In this document: positions 32,651-41,948 of the stretch, piece by piece | How the letters are laid out: each line of letters starts with the position of its first letter | How positions within the stretch are numbered: the first letter of the stretch is position 1 | NCBI GenBank assembly: GCA_902778895.1 | Contig: CACYZF010000006.1 | Location: 81,142-145,141 of the forward strand | Length of the DNA: 64,000 nt | Origin: an uncultured bacterium | GTDB lineage: Bacteria; Verrucomicrobiota; Lentisphaeria; Victivallales; UBA1829 | Direction: 5' to 3' | Program-made: the position numbers and the translations under genes | Notes under the pieces: model-generated | The model's input: the letters and a program-made list of their open reading frames with translations, nothing else | Told to the model about the DNA's origin: nothing | Databases searched by the model: none

Positions 32651-34609
32651 TTATTTCCGTCCGAACCGGCGTTCGATTTCGGAGAGGGAGATGTTGAGCA
32701 TGGTGGGGCGCCCGTGCGGACAGGAATAGGGCAGGGCGCAGTGGGACATCTGTTCAATGAGGGCGGCGGCCTCCTGGAGAGAGAGCCGGTCGTGGGCCTT
32801 GACGGCGGCCTTGCAGGCGGCACGGGCGAGGGTATCGGTGGCGAGACGCTGTCCCGCGCCGATTTCGCCGATGCGTGCGAGCATGTCGTGGAAGAACCCG
32901 CCGACGTTTTCCTGTTTGATGGCGGCGGGGATCGAGTTCAGTTTGATCGTGTTGCGGCCGAACGGCTCGATTTCGAACCCGATGTTCTCGAATTCGTGCA
33001 GATTGCGGGCGACGTACGCCATGTCGGCGGGCGACAGCTCGATGGTGATCGGCATCAGGAGTTTCTGCGAGAGCGTGCCGTCGATGCCGTTCAGGATGCG
33101 CTCGAAAAGGACGCGTTCGTGCGCCGCATGCTGGTCGATCAGCACGAGGCCGCCGGGGATCGCCGCCACGATGTAGGAGTTTTCCAGCACGCCGAGCAGA
33201 CGCAGCCCGGTGCCGCCGAAATCGGTCGCGGGGGCGTCCTCCGCCACAAGACGGAAATCGGGACGCGGTTCGTTTTCGGGCGGATTCTGCTGCCGTTCGG
33301 TCGAGATCGGCAGCTCGGCGTCTTCCTGTTGAGGCGCGGAGACGCAGTTCGTGTTCTGCGCGGCCGGTGCGTTCCCGAACGGCGCATGGAGCATTGGGCC
33401 GAGGACACGGTATCCGACGCGGGCGGATTCGAGCAGGGAATCGACGCTTGTGACGATGCCGGACGCGGGGACCGGATCGTCATCGGCGGAAGAATGCGCA
33501 TGGTTTTCGGATTCCCGCGGCACGTCCTGCATCCGGATATCCGGCGCGAAATCGGGGAAAAGGCGCGCGGCGGTCTCCGCCGGGTCGTTCATGCCCTCCT
33601 CCGTGACGGGGATCACGGCGTCGTTGGTGCGGAGCGCGGCGGACACGGCCGTGCGGACCGCCGCGATCACGTCGAATTCATTGCGGAACCGCACCTCGCG
33701 TTTGGTCGGGTGAACGTTCACGTCGACGGACCCGGGCGGCATGGTGAGGTAGATCAGCGCGGGCTGGAAACGTCCGCGTTCGAGCATGGGGCCGCAGGCT
33801 TCCTTGATGGCGCGGTAGACCGGGGCGGACTCGACCGGACGCGCGTTCACGAAGATGCGCTGTTCGGCACGGGAATTCCGCGTGAAGCCGCGTCGTGCGA
33901 TGAAGCCGTTCACGGTGATGCCGCGTTCCGTACGGGAGAACGGCAGCAGCGCACCGGCGTATTCGCGTCCGAAGAACTCGCTGATGCGCGGGAGGATGGA
34001 CGGCGCGGACGGGGTGGAGAGCAGGATGCGGCTGTCGGCTTTCAGGATGAATGCGACGTCGTGGTGCGCCAGCGCGATGTTCGAGAGGATCTCGACGATG
34101 TGGCGTTCCTCGGTCGCGACGGTGCGGAGGAAGTTCTTGCGCGCCGGGACGTTGAAAAAGAGGTCGCGGGCACAGACTTCCGTGCCGGGCGGGCATCCGG
34201 CGGGCTTCTCCGAGACGGCCTTGCCGCCCGCGATGAAGACCTCGACGCCTTCCGGCGTTTCGCGGCGGCGCGTGCGGATGGTCAGGCGCGTGACGGCGGC
34301 GATGCTGGGGATGGCCTCGCCGCGGAATCCGAAGGACGCGATGTCGAAGATGTCGGCTTCGGAGGAGATTTTGCTGGTAGAATGCGGATCGAGGCAGAGC
34401 AGTGCGTCGTCGGCGTCCATGCCCTCGCCGTCGTCGGCGACCGAGATGGAACGCCGTCCGCCGTCTTCGATGGTGACGGTGATCTTCCGCGCGCCAGCGT
34501 CGAGCGAGTTTTCCACAAGCTCCTTCACGATGGACGCGGGGCGTTCAACGACCTCGCCCGCCGCGATCTTGTTGCAGACCTCGTCGCTCAGCTGTCTGAT
34601 CTTGCTCAT
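32651..34609 (-). CDS. mutL: DNA mismatch repair protein MutL
   Basis: 652 residues. GHKL ATPase domain at the N-terminus: KIAAGEVVERPASIVKELVENSLDAG with the catalytic Glu, DDGEGM and TSKI/GFRGEAI, followed by the transducer domain. A variable linker (about 330-460) leads to the dimerisation domain with the endonuclease motif DQHAAHERVLFE (about 490-501) and zinc-site elements near ACKAAVKAHD and CPHGRP at the C-terminus. This is therefore the nicking type of MutL, expected in bacteria without MutH. MutS is not in the window. It overlaps the TPR gene by 4 bp (ATGA). Confidence 0.96.
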   Translation of the reverse strand: MSKIRQLSDEVCNKIAAGEVVERPASIVKELVENSLDAGARKITVTIEDGGRRSISVADDGEGMDADDALLCLDPHSTSKISSEADIFDIASFGFRGEAIPSIAAVTRLTIRTRRRETPEGVEVFIAGGKAVSEKPAGCPPGTEVCARDLFFNVPARKNFLRTVATEERHIVEILSNIALAHHDVAFILKADSRILLSTPSAPSILPRISEFFGREYAGALLPFSRTERGITVNGFIARRGFTRNSRAEQRIFVNARPVESAPVYRAIKEACGPMLERGRFQPALIYLTMPPGSVDVNVHPTKREVRFRNEFDVIAAVRTAVSAALRTNDAVIPVTEEGMNDPAETAARLFPDFAPDIRMQDVPRESENHAHSSADDDPVPASGIVTSVDSLLESARVGYRVLGPMLHAPFGNAPAAQNTNCVSAPQQEDAELPISTERQQNPPENEPRPDFRLVAEDAPATDFGGTGLRLLGVLENSYIVAAIPGGLVLIDQHAAHERVLFERILNGIDGTLSQKLLMPITIELSPADMAYVARNLHEFENIGFEIEPFGRNTIKLNSIPAAIKQENVGGFFHDMLARIGEIGAGQRLATDTLARAACKAAVKAHDRLSLQEAAALIEQMSHCALPYSCPHGRPTMLNISLSEIERRFGRK

Positions 34610-35148
34610 GACGCGGTCCGTTTCTCCGTCTCGGGGGCGGTCTTCGCGCCGGACGGAATGGCGTCGGGCATGGGCGAGGGCAGCAGGAAGTACATGCGTT
34701 CGTCGTAGTAATCCGCCTCGTCGTCACGCCCGGAGGCGTGCAGGATGCCCGACAGGAGATAGGTGATCTCGAGGTCGTCCGGATAGAAGAGGAACAGCGT
34801 GCGGAGCAGGTCTTCGGCGCGTTCGTAATCGCCTTCGGTCAGCAGACGGCGCGCCTCGACAATGCTCTGCTGGATGTTCGGACGGGACGACTGCGCGGTT
34901 TCGCGGGTGACGGGATAGAACCCGGGAAACAGGAAATCGTCGGAAAAGACGACCGGTTCGCGGGCATCAAGAGAGATGGTGAAGCCGGAGCTTCCCTGCG
35001 CGGGACTCATGTCTTCCTCGGCGTTCATCCTGTAGATGGACATGATGATGACGGTCGTGAGGATCACGAACGCCATGAAGATGATGAATGGAGACATGTC
35101 GCCGGCTGGGCTGTCTTTTTTCGCGGCCGGAACGGATGCGGAGGGCAC
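34606..35148 (-). CDS. Membrane-anchored TPR-like protein
   Basis: 180 residues. One membrane segment at about 19-39 (FIIFMAFVILTTVIIMSIY) follows a short cytoplasmic N-terminus. The exported part contains one TPR-like unit (about 97-145, IVEARRLLTEGDYERAEDLL and DLEITYLLSGILHASG). The gene starts one base after the ABC ATPase stop and ends by overlapping the mutL start by 4 bp, so translation is likely coupled on both sides. The role is unknown; the overlap with mutL is not evidence of a repair function. Confidence 0.75.
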   Translation of the reverse strand: MPSASVPAAKKDSPAGDMSPFIIFMAFVILTTVIIMSIYRMNAEEDMSPAQGSSGFTISLDAREPVVFSDDFLFPGFYPVTRETAQSSRPNIQQSIVEARRLLTEGDYERAEDLLRTLFLFYPDDLEITYLLSGILHASGRDDEADYYDERMYFLLPSPMPDAIPSGAKTAPETEKRTAS

Positions 35149-35149
35149 G

Positions 35150-36169
35150 TCAGGCCTCCTTCCCCGTCATGCAGGGTGGATAATGGCAGGCGCAGGCGTG
35201 GCCGGGGACGAGTTCCCTGAGAACGGGCGGCTCCTCCTGACAGCGGCGGCGCTGTTCGGCGGTGAGCGTGTCGGCGTGTTCGCAGCGGTCGCAGAAACGG
35301 CATCCGCGCCCGAACTTGTCGGGGGATGGGACGGTGCCGCGGATGGTGTTCAGGCGGTTGTGTTCGCCGCCGAGCACGGGGACGGCGCGGATGAGCGCGG
35401 AGGTGTACGGGTGCTTCGGATGCGCGATGAGTTCGGCGACGGGCGCGGTCTCAATGATGCGTCCGGCGTACATGACGGCGACGCGGTCGGCGAGTTCGGC
35501 CACGATGCCGAGGTTGTGCGTGACGAGGATTACGGCCATGCCGCGGTCCTTCTTGAGCGAAAGCAGGAGGTCGAGGATCTGCGCCTGGATCGTTACGTCC
35601 AGCGCCGTGGTCGGTTCGTCCGCCACGAGGATGCTCGGGGCGCACCCGAGCGCCATGGCGATCATCACGCGCTGCTGCATGCCGCCCGACATCTCGTGCG
35701 GATACTGTTTCGCGCGGTTGGCGGGGTCGGGGATGCCGACCTGGCGCAGCAGCTCGACGGCCTCGGCGAACGGGTCGGAGACGTCCTTGCGGTGGAGCTT
35801 GACGGCCTCGGCGATCTGGTCGCCCACGCGGAAGACCGGGTTCAGCGACACGGACGGTTCCTGAAAGATGTAGGAAATGCAGCCGCCGCGCACCTGGCGC
35901 AGGCTGCGGTCGTTGAGCTGAAGTACATCCGCCACGCCGCCGAGTTCCGGGCCGCGGTCGAGCAGGACTTCGCCGGAGAGCACGACCGGGGGTTCCGGAA
36001 GCAGGCGCGCGAGAGACATGCAGGTCACGCTTTTGCCGCAGCCGCTTTCCCCGACCAGCGCGAGCATTTCTCCCCGTTCGAGCGAGAACGAGACGTCGGT
36101 GACGGTGGGCAGAAGCTTGCCGTCGGAGCGGAACTGAACGGAAAGGTTTTTAACGTCGAGCAAAGGCAT
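35150..36169 (-). CDS. Oligopeptide/dipeptide ABC transporter ATP-binding protein (OppD/DppD type)
   Basis: 339 residues. Walker A GESGCGKS (about 39-46), Q-loop FQEPSVSLNPVFRVGDQ, signature MSGGMQQRV (about 157-165), Walker B ILVADEPTTALDVT (about 174-187), H-loop VTHNLG, and the oligo_HPY C-terminal region with four Cys (GRGCRFCDRCEHAD and ACACHYPPC), which in DppD proteins can hold an Fe-S cluster. No permease, binding protein or OppF partner lies next to it, so the other subunits must be elsewhere. GGAG lies 8 nt before the chosen ATG. First gene of a likely operon through to pilD. Confidence 0.9.
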   Translation of the reverse strand: MPLLDVKNLSVQFRSDGKLLPTVTDVSFSLERGEMLALVGESGCGKSVTCMSLARLLPEPPVVLSGEVLLDRGPELGGVADVLQLNDRSLRQVRGGCISYIFQEPSVSLNPVFRVGDQIAEAVKLHRKDVSDPFAEAVELLRQVGIPDPANRAKQYPHEMSGGMQQRVMIAMALGCAPSILVADEPTTALDVTIQAQILDLLLSLKKDRGMAVILVTHNLGIVAELADRVAVMYAGRIIETAPVAELIAHPKHPYTSALIRAVPVLGGEHNRLNTIRGTVPSPDKFGRGCRFCDRCEHADTLTAEQRRRCQEEPPVLRELVPGHACACHYPPCMTGKEA

Positions 36170-36198
36170 GGATGATCTCCGGATAAACACACTATAAT

Positions 36199-36226
36199 AA
36201 CATACAGCGGGAACAGCGGAAATCAA
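36199..36226 (-). promoter_or_regulatory. Promoter of the ABC ATPase-mutL-nadE-pilD operon
   Basis: Minus strand: TTGATT (36221-36226), 16-nt spacer, TATGTT (36199-36204). Confidence 0.6.
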
Positions 36227-36258
36227 TCCGGAAAGGCAAAGAAAACGGCAAAAAAACC

Positions 36259-36287
36259 TTGACATTCCGCCGGAATCATGCTATATT
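36259..36287 (+). promoter_or_regulatory. Promoter of the PL11 pair
   Basis: TTGACA (36259-36264), 17-nt spacer, TATATT (36282-36287), about 55 nt before the first lyase gene. Confidence 0.8.
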
Positions 36288-36341
36288 TGCCCCGTCCGCA
36301 TTGAAACGTGTATCTTTTTCAGCTTAAAACGGATCTCTTAC

Positions 36342-38357
36342 ATGAAACTGAACCGACTGTTTCTGCTCGCCGTCCTGCCTCTCGCCGGACTTGCCTCCTG
36401 CGATTCCTCCCGTACCGGAAATACGGCCTCCGCCATCCCGGAGAACGCCGTGGTCCTGCCCGCGTCGCAGGGGAAATACGATTTCTCCAAGCTCAAAACG
36501 GAAAAGCTCGGACGCGGCCTGATCGCGGTCCGCAGAAACAAGGATGAAGTGTTCGTTTCGTGGCGCTATCTCTCGTCCGATCCCGCCGATACCGCGTTCA
36601 ATGTCTACCGCGACGGCCAGCGCATCAATCCCACGCCGGTGAGCCTGACTACTTTCTATATCGACTCCCACAAGGGCGGCGGCACGTACAACGTGAAGCC
36701 GGTCGTGAACGGCCGCGAGAAGGACGAACAGAGCGCGCCGTTCACGCTGCCGGACAAGGCGCCGGAAGGCTACATCAACATTGCGCTCGACAAGCCGGCC
36801 GACGGCGTGACCCCGTCCGGCGAAAAGTACACGTATTCGCCGAACGACGCATCCGTGGGCGACGCGGACGGCGACGGCGAGTTCGAGATCATTCTGAAAT
36901 GGGATCCCTCGAACGCGCACGATAACGCGCATGACGGCTACACCGGCAACGTGTATTTCGATTGCTATAAACTGGACGGCACGAAGCTGTGGCGCATCGA
37001 CATGGGGCGGAACATCCGTGCCGGGGCGCATTACACGCAGTTCGTGGTGTACGATTTCGACGGCGACGGCATCTCCGAACTCGTGGCGAAGACTGCCGAC
37101 GGCACGGTCGATGGCAGGGGCAAGGTCATCGGCGACCCGGACGCCGACTGGCGCGAACCGGGCAGTGACATGGTCCAGCTCCCCGAAGTCGATTTCCGCA
37201 AGACCGGGGCGAATCCAGCCGGGACGCACAACCGCGGCCGCATCATGAGCGGGCCGGAATACCTGACCGTGTTCTCCTGCAAGGACGGTGCCGCGCTCAA
37301 GACCATCGACTACGAGCCGCCGCGCGGTGACGGCATGGCCTGGGGCGATAATTATGCCAACCGCAGCGACCGCTACCTGGCTGCCATGGGGTTCTTCGAC
37401 GGCGAACACCCGAGCGTGGTGATGTGCCGGGGATATTATACCCGCGCCGCGCTGGCGTGCTACGACTGGGACGGCAAGGATCTGAAGATGAGGTGGAATT
37501 TCGACACCGCGAAGGACCCGCGCTGGAAGGGCTACGAGGGGCAGGGCAACCATAACCTGCGCGTGGGCGATGTGGACGGCGACGGCAAGGACGAGATCGT
37601 GTACGGTTCCTGCACGATCGACGACGACGGGACCGGTCTCTACACGACCGGGCTCGGGCACGGCGACGCCATGCAGATGACGCAGTTCGCGATGGATATG
37701 CCCGGACTTCAGGTGTGGTGCTGCCACGAGAACAGGCGCGACGGCGTGACGCTCCGCGACGCCGCCACGGGTAAGATCATCTTCCAGATCAAGAACAACA
37801 ACGACGTCGGGCGCTGCATGGCGGCGGACGTGGATTCCGTGAATCCCGGCCTCGAAATGTGGACGTGGTCCGGCATCGGCATGCAGAGCGTGAAGGGCGA
37901 AACCGTGGCAGAGAACCCGCGTGGGATCTCCGTGAACATGGCGGTGTGGTGGGACGGCGACCTGTGCCGCGAACTCCTCGACAAGAACCGCGTCAGCAAG
38001 TACGACTACGACAGCGGCGCGTTCGTTACCATGATGACGTTCGACGGCTGCGACTCCAACAACGGCACGAAGGCGACGCCGTGTCTCCAGGGCGACCTCT
38101 TCGGCGACTGGCGCGAGGAGGTGCTGATCCGCACCACGGACGACCGCAACCTCCGTTTGTACGTCTCGACGATCCCGACCACCTACCGGTTCCATACGTT
38201 CCTGGAGGAACCGGTCTACCGCATGAGCCTTGCGCTGGAGAACATCTGCTACAACCAGCCGACGCAGCCCGGATTCTACTTCGGACCCGACCTCTTCGGT
38301 TCCGGCACGTATTTCCGCGGCACCTATTTCCCCGAACTGAAAACCGTCCCCAAATGA
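36342..38357 (+). CDS. Rhamnogalacturonan lyase, PL11, lipoprotein
   Basis: 671 residues. A lipoprotein signal (MKLNRLFLLAVLPLAGLASC, lipobox Cys at 20) puts it on the outside or in the outer membrane. Residues about 45-670 match polysaccharide lyase family 11, which cleaves the rhamnogalacturonan I backbone by beta-elimination: the start FSKLKTEKLGRGLIAVR, calcium-binding DADGDGEFEIILKWDPSNAHDN, DFDGDGISELVAKTADGT and DVDGDGKDEIVYGS are typical of its beta-propeller. It carries a segment (WREPGSDMVQLPEVDF, about 268-292) that the second copy lacks. First of two tandem lyases, probably co-transcribed (22-bp gap). Confidence 0.93.
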   Translation: MKLNRLFLLAVLPLAGLASCDSSRTGNTASAIPENAVVLPASQGKYDFSKLKTEKLGRGLIAVRRNKDEVFVSWRYLSSDPADTAFNVYRDGQRINPTPVSLTTFYIDSHKGGGTYNVKPVVNGREKDEQSAPFTLPDKAPEGYINIALDKPADGVTPSGEKYTYSPNDASVGDADGDGEFEIILKWDPSNAHDNAHDGYTGNVYFDCYKLDGTKLWRIDMGRNIRAGAHYTQFVVYDFDGDGISELVAKTADGTVDGRGKVIGDPDADWREPGSDMVQLPEVDFRKTGANPAGTHNRGRIMSGPEYLTVFSCKDGAALKTIDYEPPRGDGMAWGDNYANRSDRYLAAMGFFDGEHPSVVMCRGYYTRAALACYDWDGKDLKMRWNFDTAKDPRWKGYEGQGNHNLRVGDVDGDGKDEIVYGSCTIDDDGTGLYTTGLGHGDAMQMTQFAMDMPGLQVWCCHENRRDGVTLRDAATGKIIFQIKNNNDVGRCMAADVDSVNPGLEMWTWSGIGMQSVKGETVAENPRGISVNMAVWWDGDLCRELLDKNRVSKYDYDSGAFVTMMTFDGCDSNNGTKATPCLQGDLFGDWREEVLIRTTDDRNLRLYVSTIPTTYRFHTFLEEPVYRMSLALENICYNQPTQPGFYFGPDLFGSGTYFRGTYFPELKTVPK

Positions 38358-38379
38358 ACCATCCGAAGGAGACAGATCA

Positions 38380-40368
38380 ATGTTGAACCGTTTTTTGTTT
38401 GCCGCAGTCGCCGCCGCGCTGGCGTTCCCTGTGCAGAGCCTTTTCGCCCAGCGCGAGCCGGAACCGATCGACCCGCCGACCAAGTACGATTTCTCCAAAC
38501 TCAAGATGGAAAAGCTCGGGCGCGGCGTGATCGCGGTCCGGCAGAACGCGGACGAGGTGTTCGTGACGTGGCGCTATCTCTCGAAGGACCTGAGGAATGT
38601 TGCGTTCAACGTGTACCGCGACGGGAAGAAACTCAATTCCGAACCGATCACGGATGTGACGTACTTCATTGATAAGAACAAAGGCGGCGGTGTGTACACG
38701 GTGAAGCCGGTCGACATGCCTGTTCGCTCGTCATACAGTAGCCAAAAACACTATCGTAGAGGCGTCTATGCGGGAAGCGGTTCTCCTTATAGTGATATTG
38801 ACGAAACGTCCGCGTCCTATACCCTGCCTGAGAATGCCCCCATCGGCTATGTGAACATCCCGCTGGAGAAGCCCGCGGACGGCAAATCTCCGAACGGCGA
38901 GGCGTACACGTATTCGCCGAACGACGCGTCGGTGGGCGACGTGGACGGCGACGGCGAGTTCGAGATCATTCTGAAGTGGGATCCCTCGAACGCGCACGAC
39001 AACGCGCACGACGGCTACACCGGAAACGTGTATCTGGACTGCTACAAGCTCGGTCAAACCGAAAAAATGTGGCGGATCGACCTCGGAAAGAATATCCGCG
39101 CCGGGGCGCATTATACGCAGTTCATGGTCTATGACCTCAACTGCGACGGCATCGCGGAGGTCGTCTGCAAGACCGCCGACGGCACGGTCGACGGCACGGG
39201 TAAGGTGATCGGCGACGCGGACGCGGACTACCGCACGCCGCAGGGCCGCATCCTGACCGGGCCGGAATATCTGACCGTGTTTTCAGGCAGGACCGGGGCC
39301 GCGCTCGAGACCGTCCCGTACGACGTGCCGCGCGGCAACATGCGCGACTGGGGCGACAATTACGGCAACCGCTGCGACCGGTTCCTGGCGGCGGTCGGGT
39401 ACCTGGACGGCGAGCATCCGAGCGTCATCATGTGCCGCGGGTACTACACGCGGGCGTATCTGGCGGCGTACGACTGGGACGGTCAGCACCTGACGAAACG
39501 CTGGGTGTTCGATTCCAACGAGCCGGAGAACCGCGGCTACGCGGGGCAGGGCAACCACAACCTGCGCGTGGGCGACGTGGACGGCGACGGCAGGGACGAG
39601 ATCGTCTACGGTTCCTGCACGATCGACGACAATGGCAAGGGCCTGTACACCACCGGGCTCGGGCACGGCGACGCCATGCACCTGATGCAGTTCGCCTGGG
39701 ATATGCCCGGACTTCAGGTGTGGTGCTGCCACGAGAACAAGCGCGACGGTGCGACGTTCCGTGACGCCGCCACAGGAAAGATCCTGCACCAGGTCCGGCA
39801 CAATACCGACGTCGGGCGCTGCATGGCGGCCGACATCGACCCGACCAATCCCGGCGTCGAGATGTGGGCGTCCTCCATCCCACCGCAGACCGTGAAGGGC
39901 GAGGCGCTGGGCGGCAATCCGCGCGGACTCTCCATCAACATGGCGGTGTGGTGGGACGGCGACCTGTGCCGCGAACTGCTCGACGGCAACACGGTCACGA
40001 AGTACAACGCCGCGCAGGGGACGTGCGAGCCTCTGATGCGTTTCGAGGGGTGCTCGTCCAACAACGGCACGAAGTCCACGCCGTGCATTCAGGGCGACAT
40101 CTTCGGCGACTGGCGCGAGGAGGTGCTCATGCGCACCGACGACAACCGCAACCTCCGGCTGTACGTCTCCACCATCCCGACCGCGTACCGGTTTCATACG
40201 TTCCTGGAGGACCCGGTGTACCGCATCAGCCTCGCCACGGAGAACGTGGCGTACAACCAGCCGACGCAGCCCGGGTTCTACTTCGGCCCCGACCTCATCT
40301 TCAAGGCGGCGAAGCCCGACCGCGGCGTGCTGTTCCGCGGGACCGTGCTCCGGGTGTACGTGCGCTGA
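38380..40368 (+). CDS. Rhamnogalacturonan lyase, PL11, secreted
   Basis: 662 residues, a close paralogue of the preceding gene along the whole catalytic region (FSKLKMEKLGRGVIAVR, DVDGDGEFEIILKWDPSNAH). Here the leader is a cleavable signal peptide (MLNRFLFAAVAAALAFPVQSLFA) without a lipobox, so this copy should be free in the periplasm or medium. AAGGAG precedes the ATG. Between residues about 111 and 145 it has an insertion (SYSSQKHYRRGVYAG) whose DNA (about 38711-38815) is less GC-rich than the rest. The pair resembles the endo/exo (YesW/YesX) division of labour known in PL11, but which copy is which cannot be read from sequence. Confidence 0.93.
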   Translation: MLNRFLFAAVAAALAFPVQSLFAQREPEPIDPPTKYDFSKLKMEKLGRGVIAVRQNADEVFVTWRYLSKDLRNVAFNVYRDGKKLNSEPITDVTYFIDKNKGGGVYTVKPVDMPVRSSYSSQKHYRRGVYAGSGSPYSDIDETSASYTLPENAPIGYVNIPLEKPADGKSPNGEAYTYSPNDASVGDVDGDGEFEIILKWDPSNAHDNAHDGYTGNVYLDCYKLGQTEKMWRIDLGKNIRAGAHYTQFMVYDLNCDGIAEVVCKTADGTVDGTGKVIGDADADYRTPQGRILTGPEYLTVFSGRTGAALETVPYDVPRGNMRDWGDNYGNRCDRFLAAVGYLDGEHPSVIMCRGYYTRAYLAAYDWDGQHLTKRWVFDSNEPENRGYAGQGNHNLRVGDVDGDGRDEIVYGSCTIDDNGKGLYTTGLGHGDAMHLMQFAWDMPGLQVWCCHENKRDGATFRDAATGKILHQVRHNTDVGRCMAADIDPTNPGVEMWASSIPPQTVKGEALGGNPRGLSINMAVWWDGDLCRELLDGNTVTKYNAAQGTCEPLMRFEGCSSNNGTKSTPCIQGDIFGDWREEVLMRTDDNRNLRLYVSTIPTAYRFHTFLEDPVYRISLATENVAYNQPTQPGFYFGPDLIFKAAKPDRGVLFRGTVLRVYVR

Positions 40369-40396
40369 GGCGCGAATCGGCGGATTTGAAACAACG

Positions 40397-40433
40397 ATCC
40401 CCTCCGGGCTGAGGTGGCTCGAAGGGGATTTCT
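40397..40433 (+). terminator. Terminator between the PL11 pair and cca
   Basis: ATCCCCT...AGGGGAT stem with inner CG/GC pairs, then TTCTTT. Convergent genes on both sides may share it. Confidence 0.7.
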
Positions 40434-40453
40434 TTACGGCTGGATCGCCTGTG

Positions 40454-41809
40454 TCAGAGGTCGAGGTGTTCGACTCTGGCGCGGAGCCATTCGAGCGACT
40501 GTTCGCGCGATTTGAGCTCGCCTTCCAGCCGGAGGTCTTCCGCCTCGCTGAGGATCCGGCTGAAGACCGCGCCGGGCCTGACGCCGAGCGCGATGATGTC
40601 GTTGCCGTTCAGGAACGGTTTGCGCGGGGCGGGGAGCCTGGCGTATTCGCGCATGCGGTCGAGCATGAGGACGTAGTTGTCGAGCAGCCCGTGGCACGCG
40701 ATGCAGTCGAGGCGGTGCAGTTCGAGTTCGAGCGGGAAATTCGGGTCGGCGATGATCCGCATCCATTTGGCTTTCTTCATGAGGTGGACGGACGCGAACC
40801 GCATGTGATGGCGGATGGCGGCGGAGATCGTATTGATCGAGGCGGACGAAAAGCGCAGGCGCGCGAGGATTTCGGCGGCCATGTCAGCGCCGAGCGCTTC
40901 GTGTCCGTAGAAATGCGGCACGCCGTCCTTGAACGTCTGCGTGGCAGGCTTGCCGATGTCGTGGAGCAGGGCGGCCCACATGAGGTCCGGGTTGTGCCAG
41001 GCGGCGTGACGGAGCAGGAGCATGGTGTGGACGAAGACGTCGCCTTCCGGGTGGTACTGCTTCGGCTGCTCCACGCCGCGCATGGCGTCGGCTTCCGGCA
41101 GGACGACCTTCAGGATGCCGAGTTCGGCGAGCATTTCGAAGCCATCCGCGGGACGCGGCCCGGTCAGGATTTTTTCGAGTTCGGCGCGGATGCGTTCGGC
41201 GGCGATCAGCCGGAGCTTTTCCGCCGATGCGGCGGCCGCTTCCTTCGAGGCTGGATCGACCTCGAATCCGAGTTTGGCGGCGAACCGGACGAGGCGGAGG
41301 ATGCGGAGATGGTCTTCGCCGAAGCGCACCACGGGATCGCCGATGGTCCGCAGAATGCCCGCGCGAAGGTCGTCGAGGCCGCCCACGCAGTCCACGACGG
41401 TGCGTTCCGCCGGATCGAACAGCAGTCCGTTGACCGTGAAGTCGCGCCGGGTGACGTCCAGGACCTCGTCGTCCGTGTAGACCACATGGTCGGGACGGCG
41501 TCCGTCGCTGTAGCCGCGTTCCGCCCGGAACGTCGCGACCTCGATCGGGATGCCGTCGACGACGACTGTGATGATGCCGAACGCTGCGCCGATGGGGATC
41601 GCCTTGTCGAACAGCGACTGAATCTGTTCCGGGCGCGCTGAGGTGGTGACGTCGACGTCGTCGGGCGTGCGTCCGAGCAGGAGGTCGCGGACGGCCCCGC
41701 CCACGAAATACGCTTTGTGTCCGGCTGCGCGGAGCACGGCGGCGGCCTTCGAGGCGGCGGCGAAGAGCGGGGTTTGCGGGATGTCTCCGGAAAAGGAAGA
41801 GATTTTCAT
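40454..41809 (-). CDS. cca: CCA tRNA nucleotidyltransferase / poly(A) polymerase family
   Basis: 451 residues, class II nucleotidyltransferase. Visible: FVGGAVRDLLLGR (about 37-49), DVDVTTSA (catalytic aspartates, about 53-60), RRDFTVNGLLFDP (about 139-151), GDPVVRFGEDHLRILRLVRFAAKLGF, and an HD-type domain with VFVHTMLLLRHA and AALLHDIGKPAT (about 280-305). It adds or repairs the 3' CCA of tRNAs; both tRNA genes in this window encode CCA, so repair is the likely job here. Poly(A) polymerase cannot be fully excluded, but the HD domain fits CCA enzymes. Divergent from nadD. Confidence 0.92.
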   Translation of the reverse strand: MKISSFSGDIPQTPLFAAASKAAAVLRAAGHKAYFVGGAVRDLLLGRTPDDVDVTTSARPEQIQSLFDKAIPIGAAFGIITVVVDGIPIEVATFRAERGYSDGRRPDHVVYTDDEVLDVTRRDFTVNGLLFDPAERTVVDCVGGLDDLRAGILRTIGDPVVRFGEDHLRILRLVRFAAKLGFEVDPASKEAAAASAEKLRLIAAERIRAELEKILTGPRPADGFEMLAELGILKVVLPEADAMRGVEQPKQYHPEGDVFVHTMLLLRHAAWHNPDLMWAALLHDIGKPATQTFKDGVPHFYGHEALGADMAAEILARLRFSSASINTISAAIRHHMRFASVHLMKKAKWMRIIADPNFPLELELHRLDCIACHGLLDNYVLMLDRMREYARLPAPRKPFLNGNDIIALGVRPGAVFSRILSEAEDLRLEGELKSREQSLEWLRARVEHLDL

Positions 41810-41827
41810 GAAAAAACGGATTGCGGC

Positions 41828-41855
41828 TTGTCTTTTTAACAGATTCTGCTATGTT
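41828..41855 (+). promoter_or_regulatory. Promoter of nadD-rsfS operon
   Basis: TTGTCT (41828-41833), 16-nt spacer, TATGTT (41850-41855). Confidence 0.55.
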
Positions 41856-41948
41856 TAAAGGGTGCATTTAAAATACGCGCGGGATTGTCTGAATGCAAGC
41901 GCGCATGAGAGATTTCCGCAAAAAAGAACCCCGAATCCAAGAGCCCGA

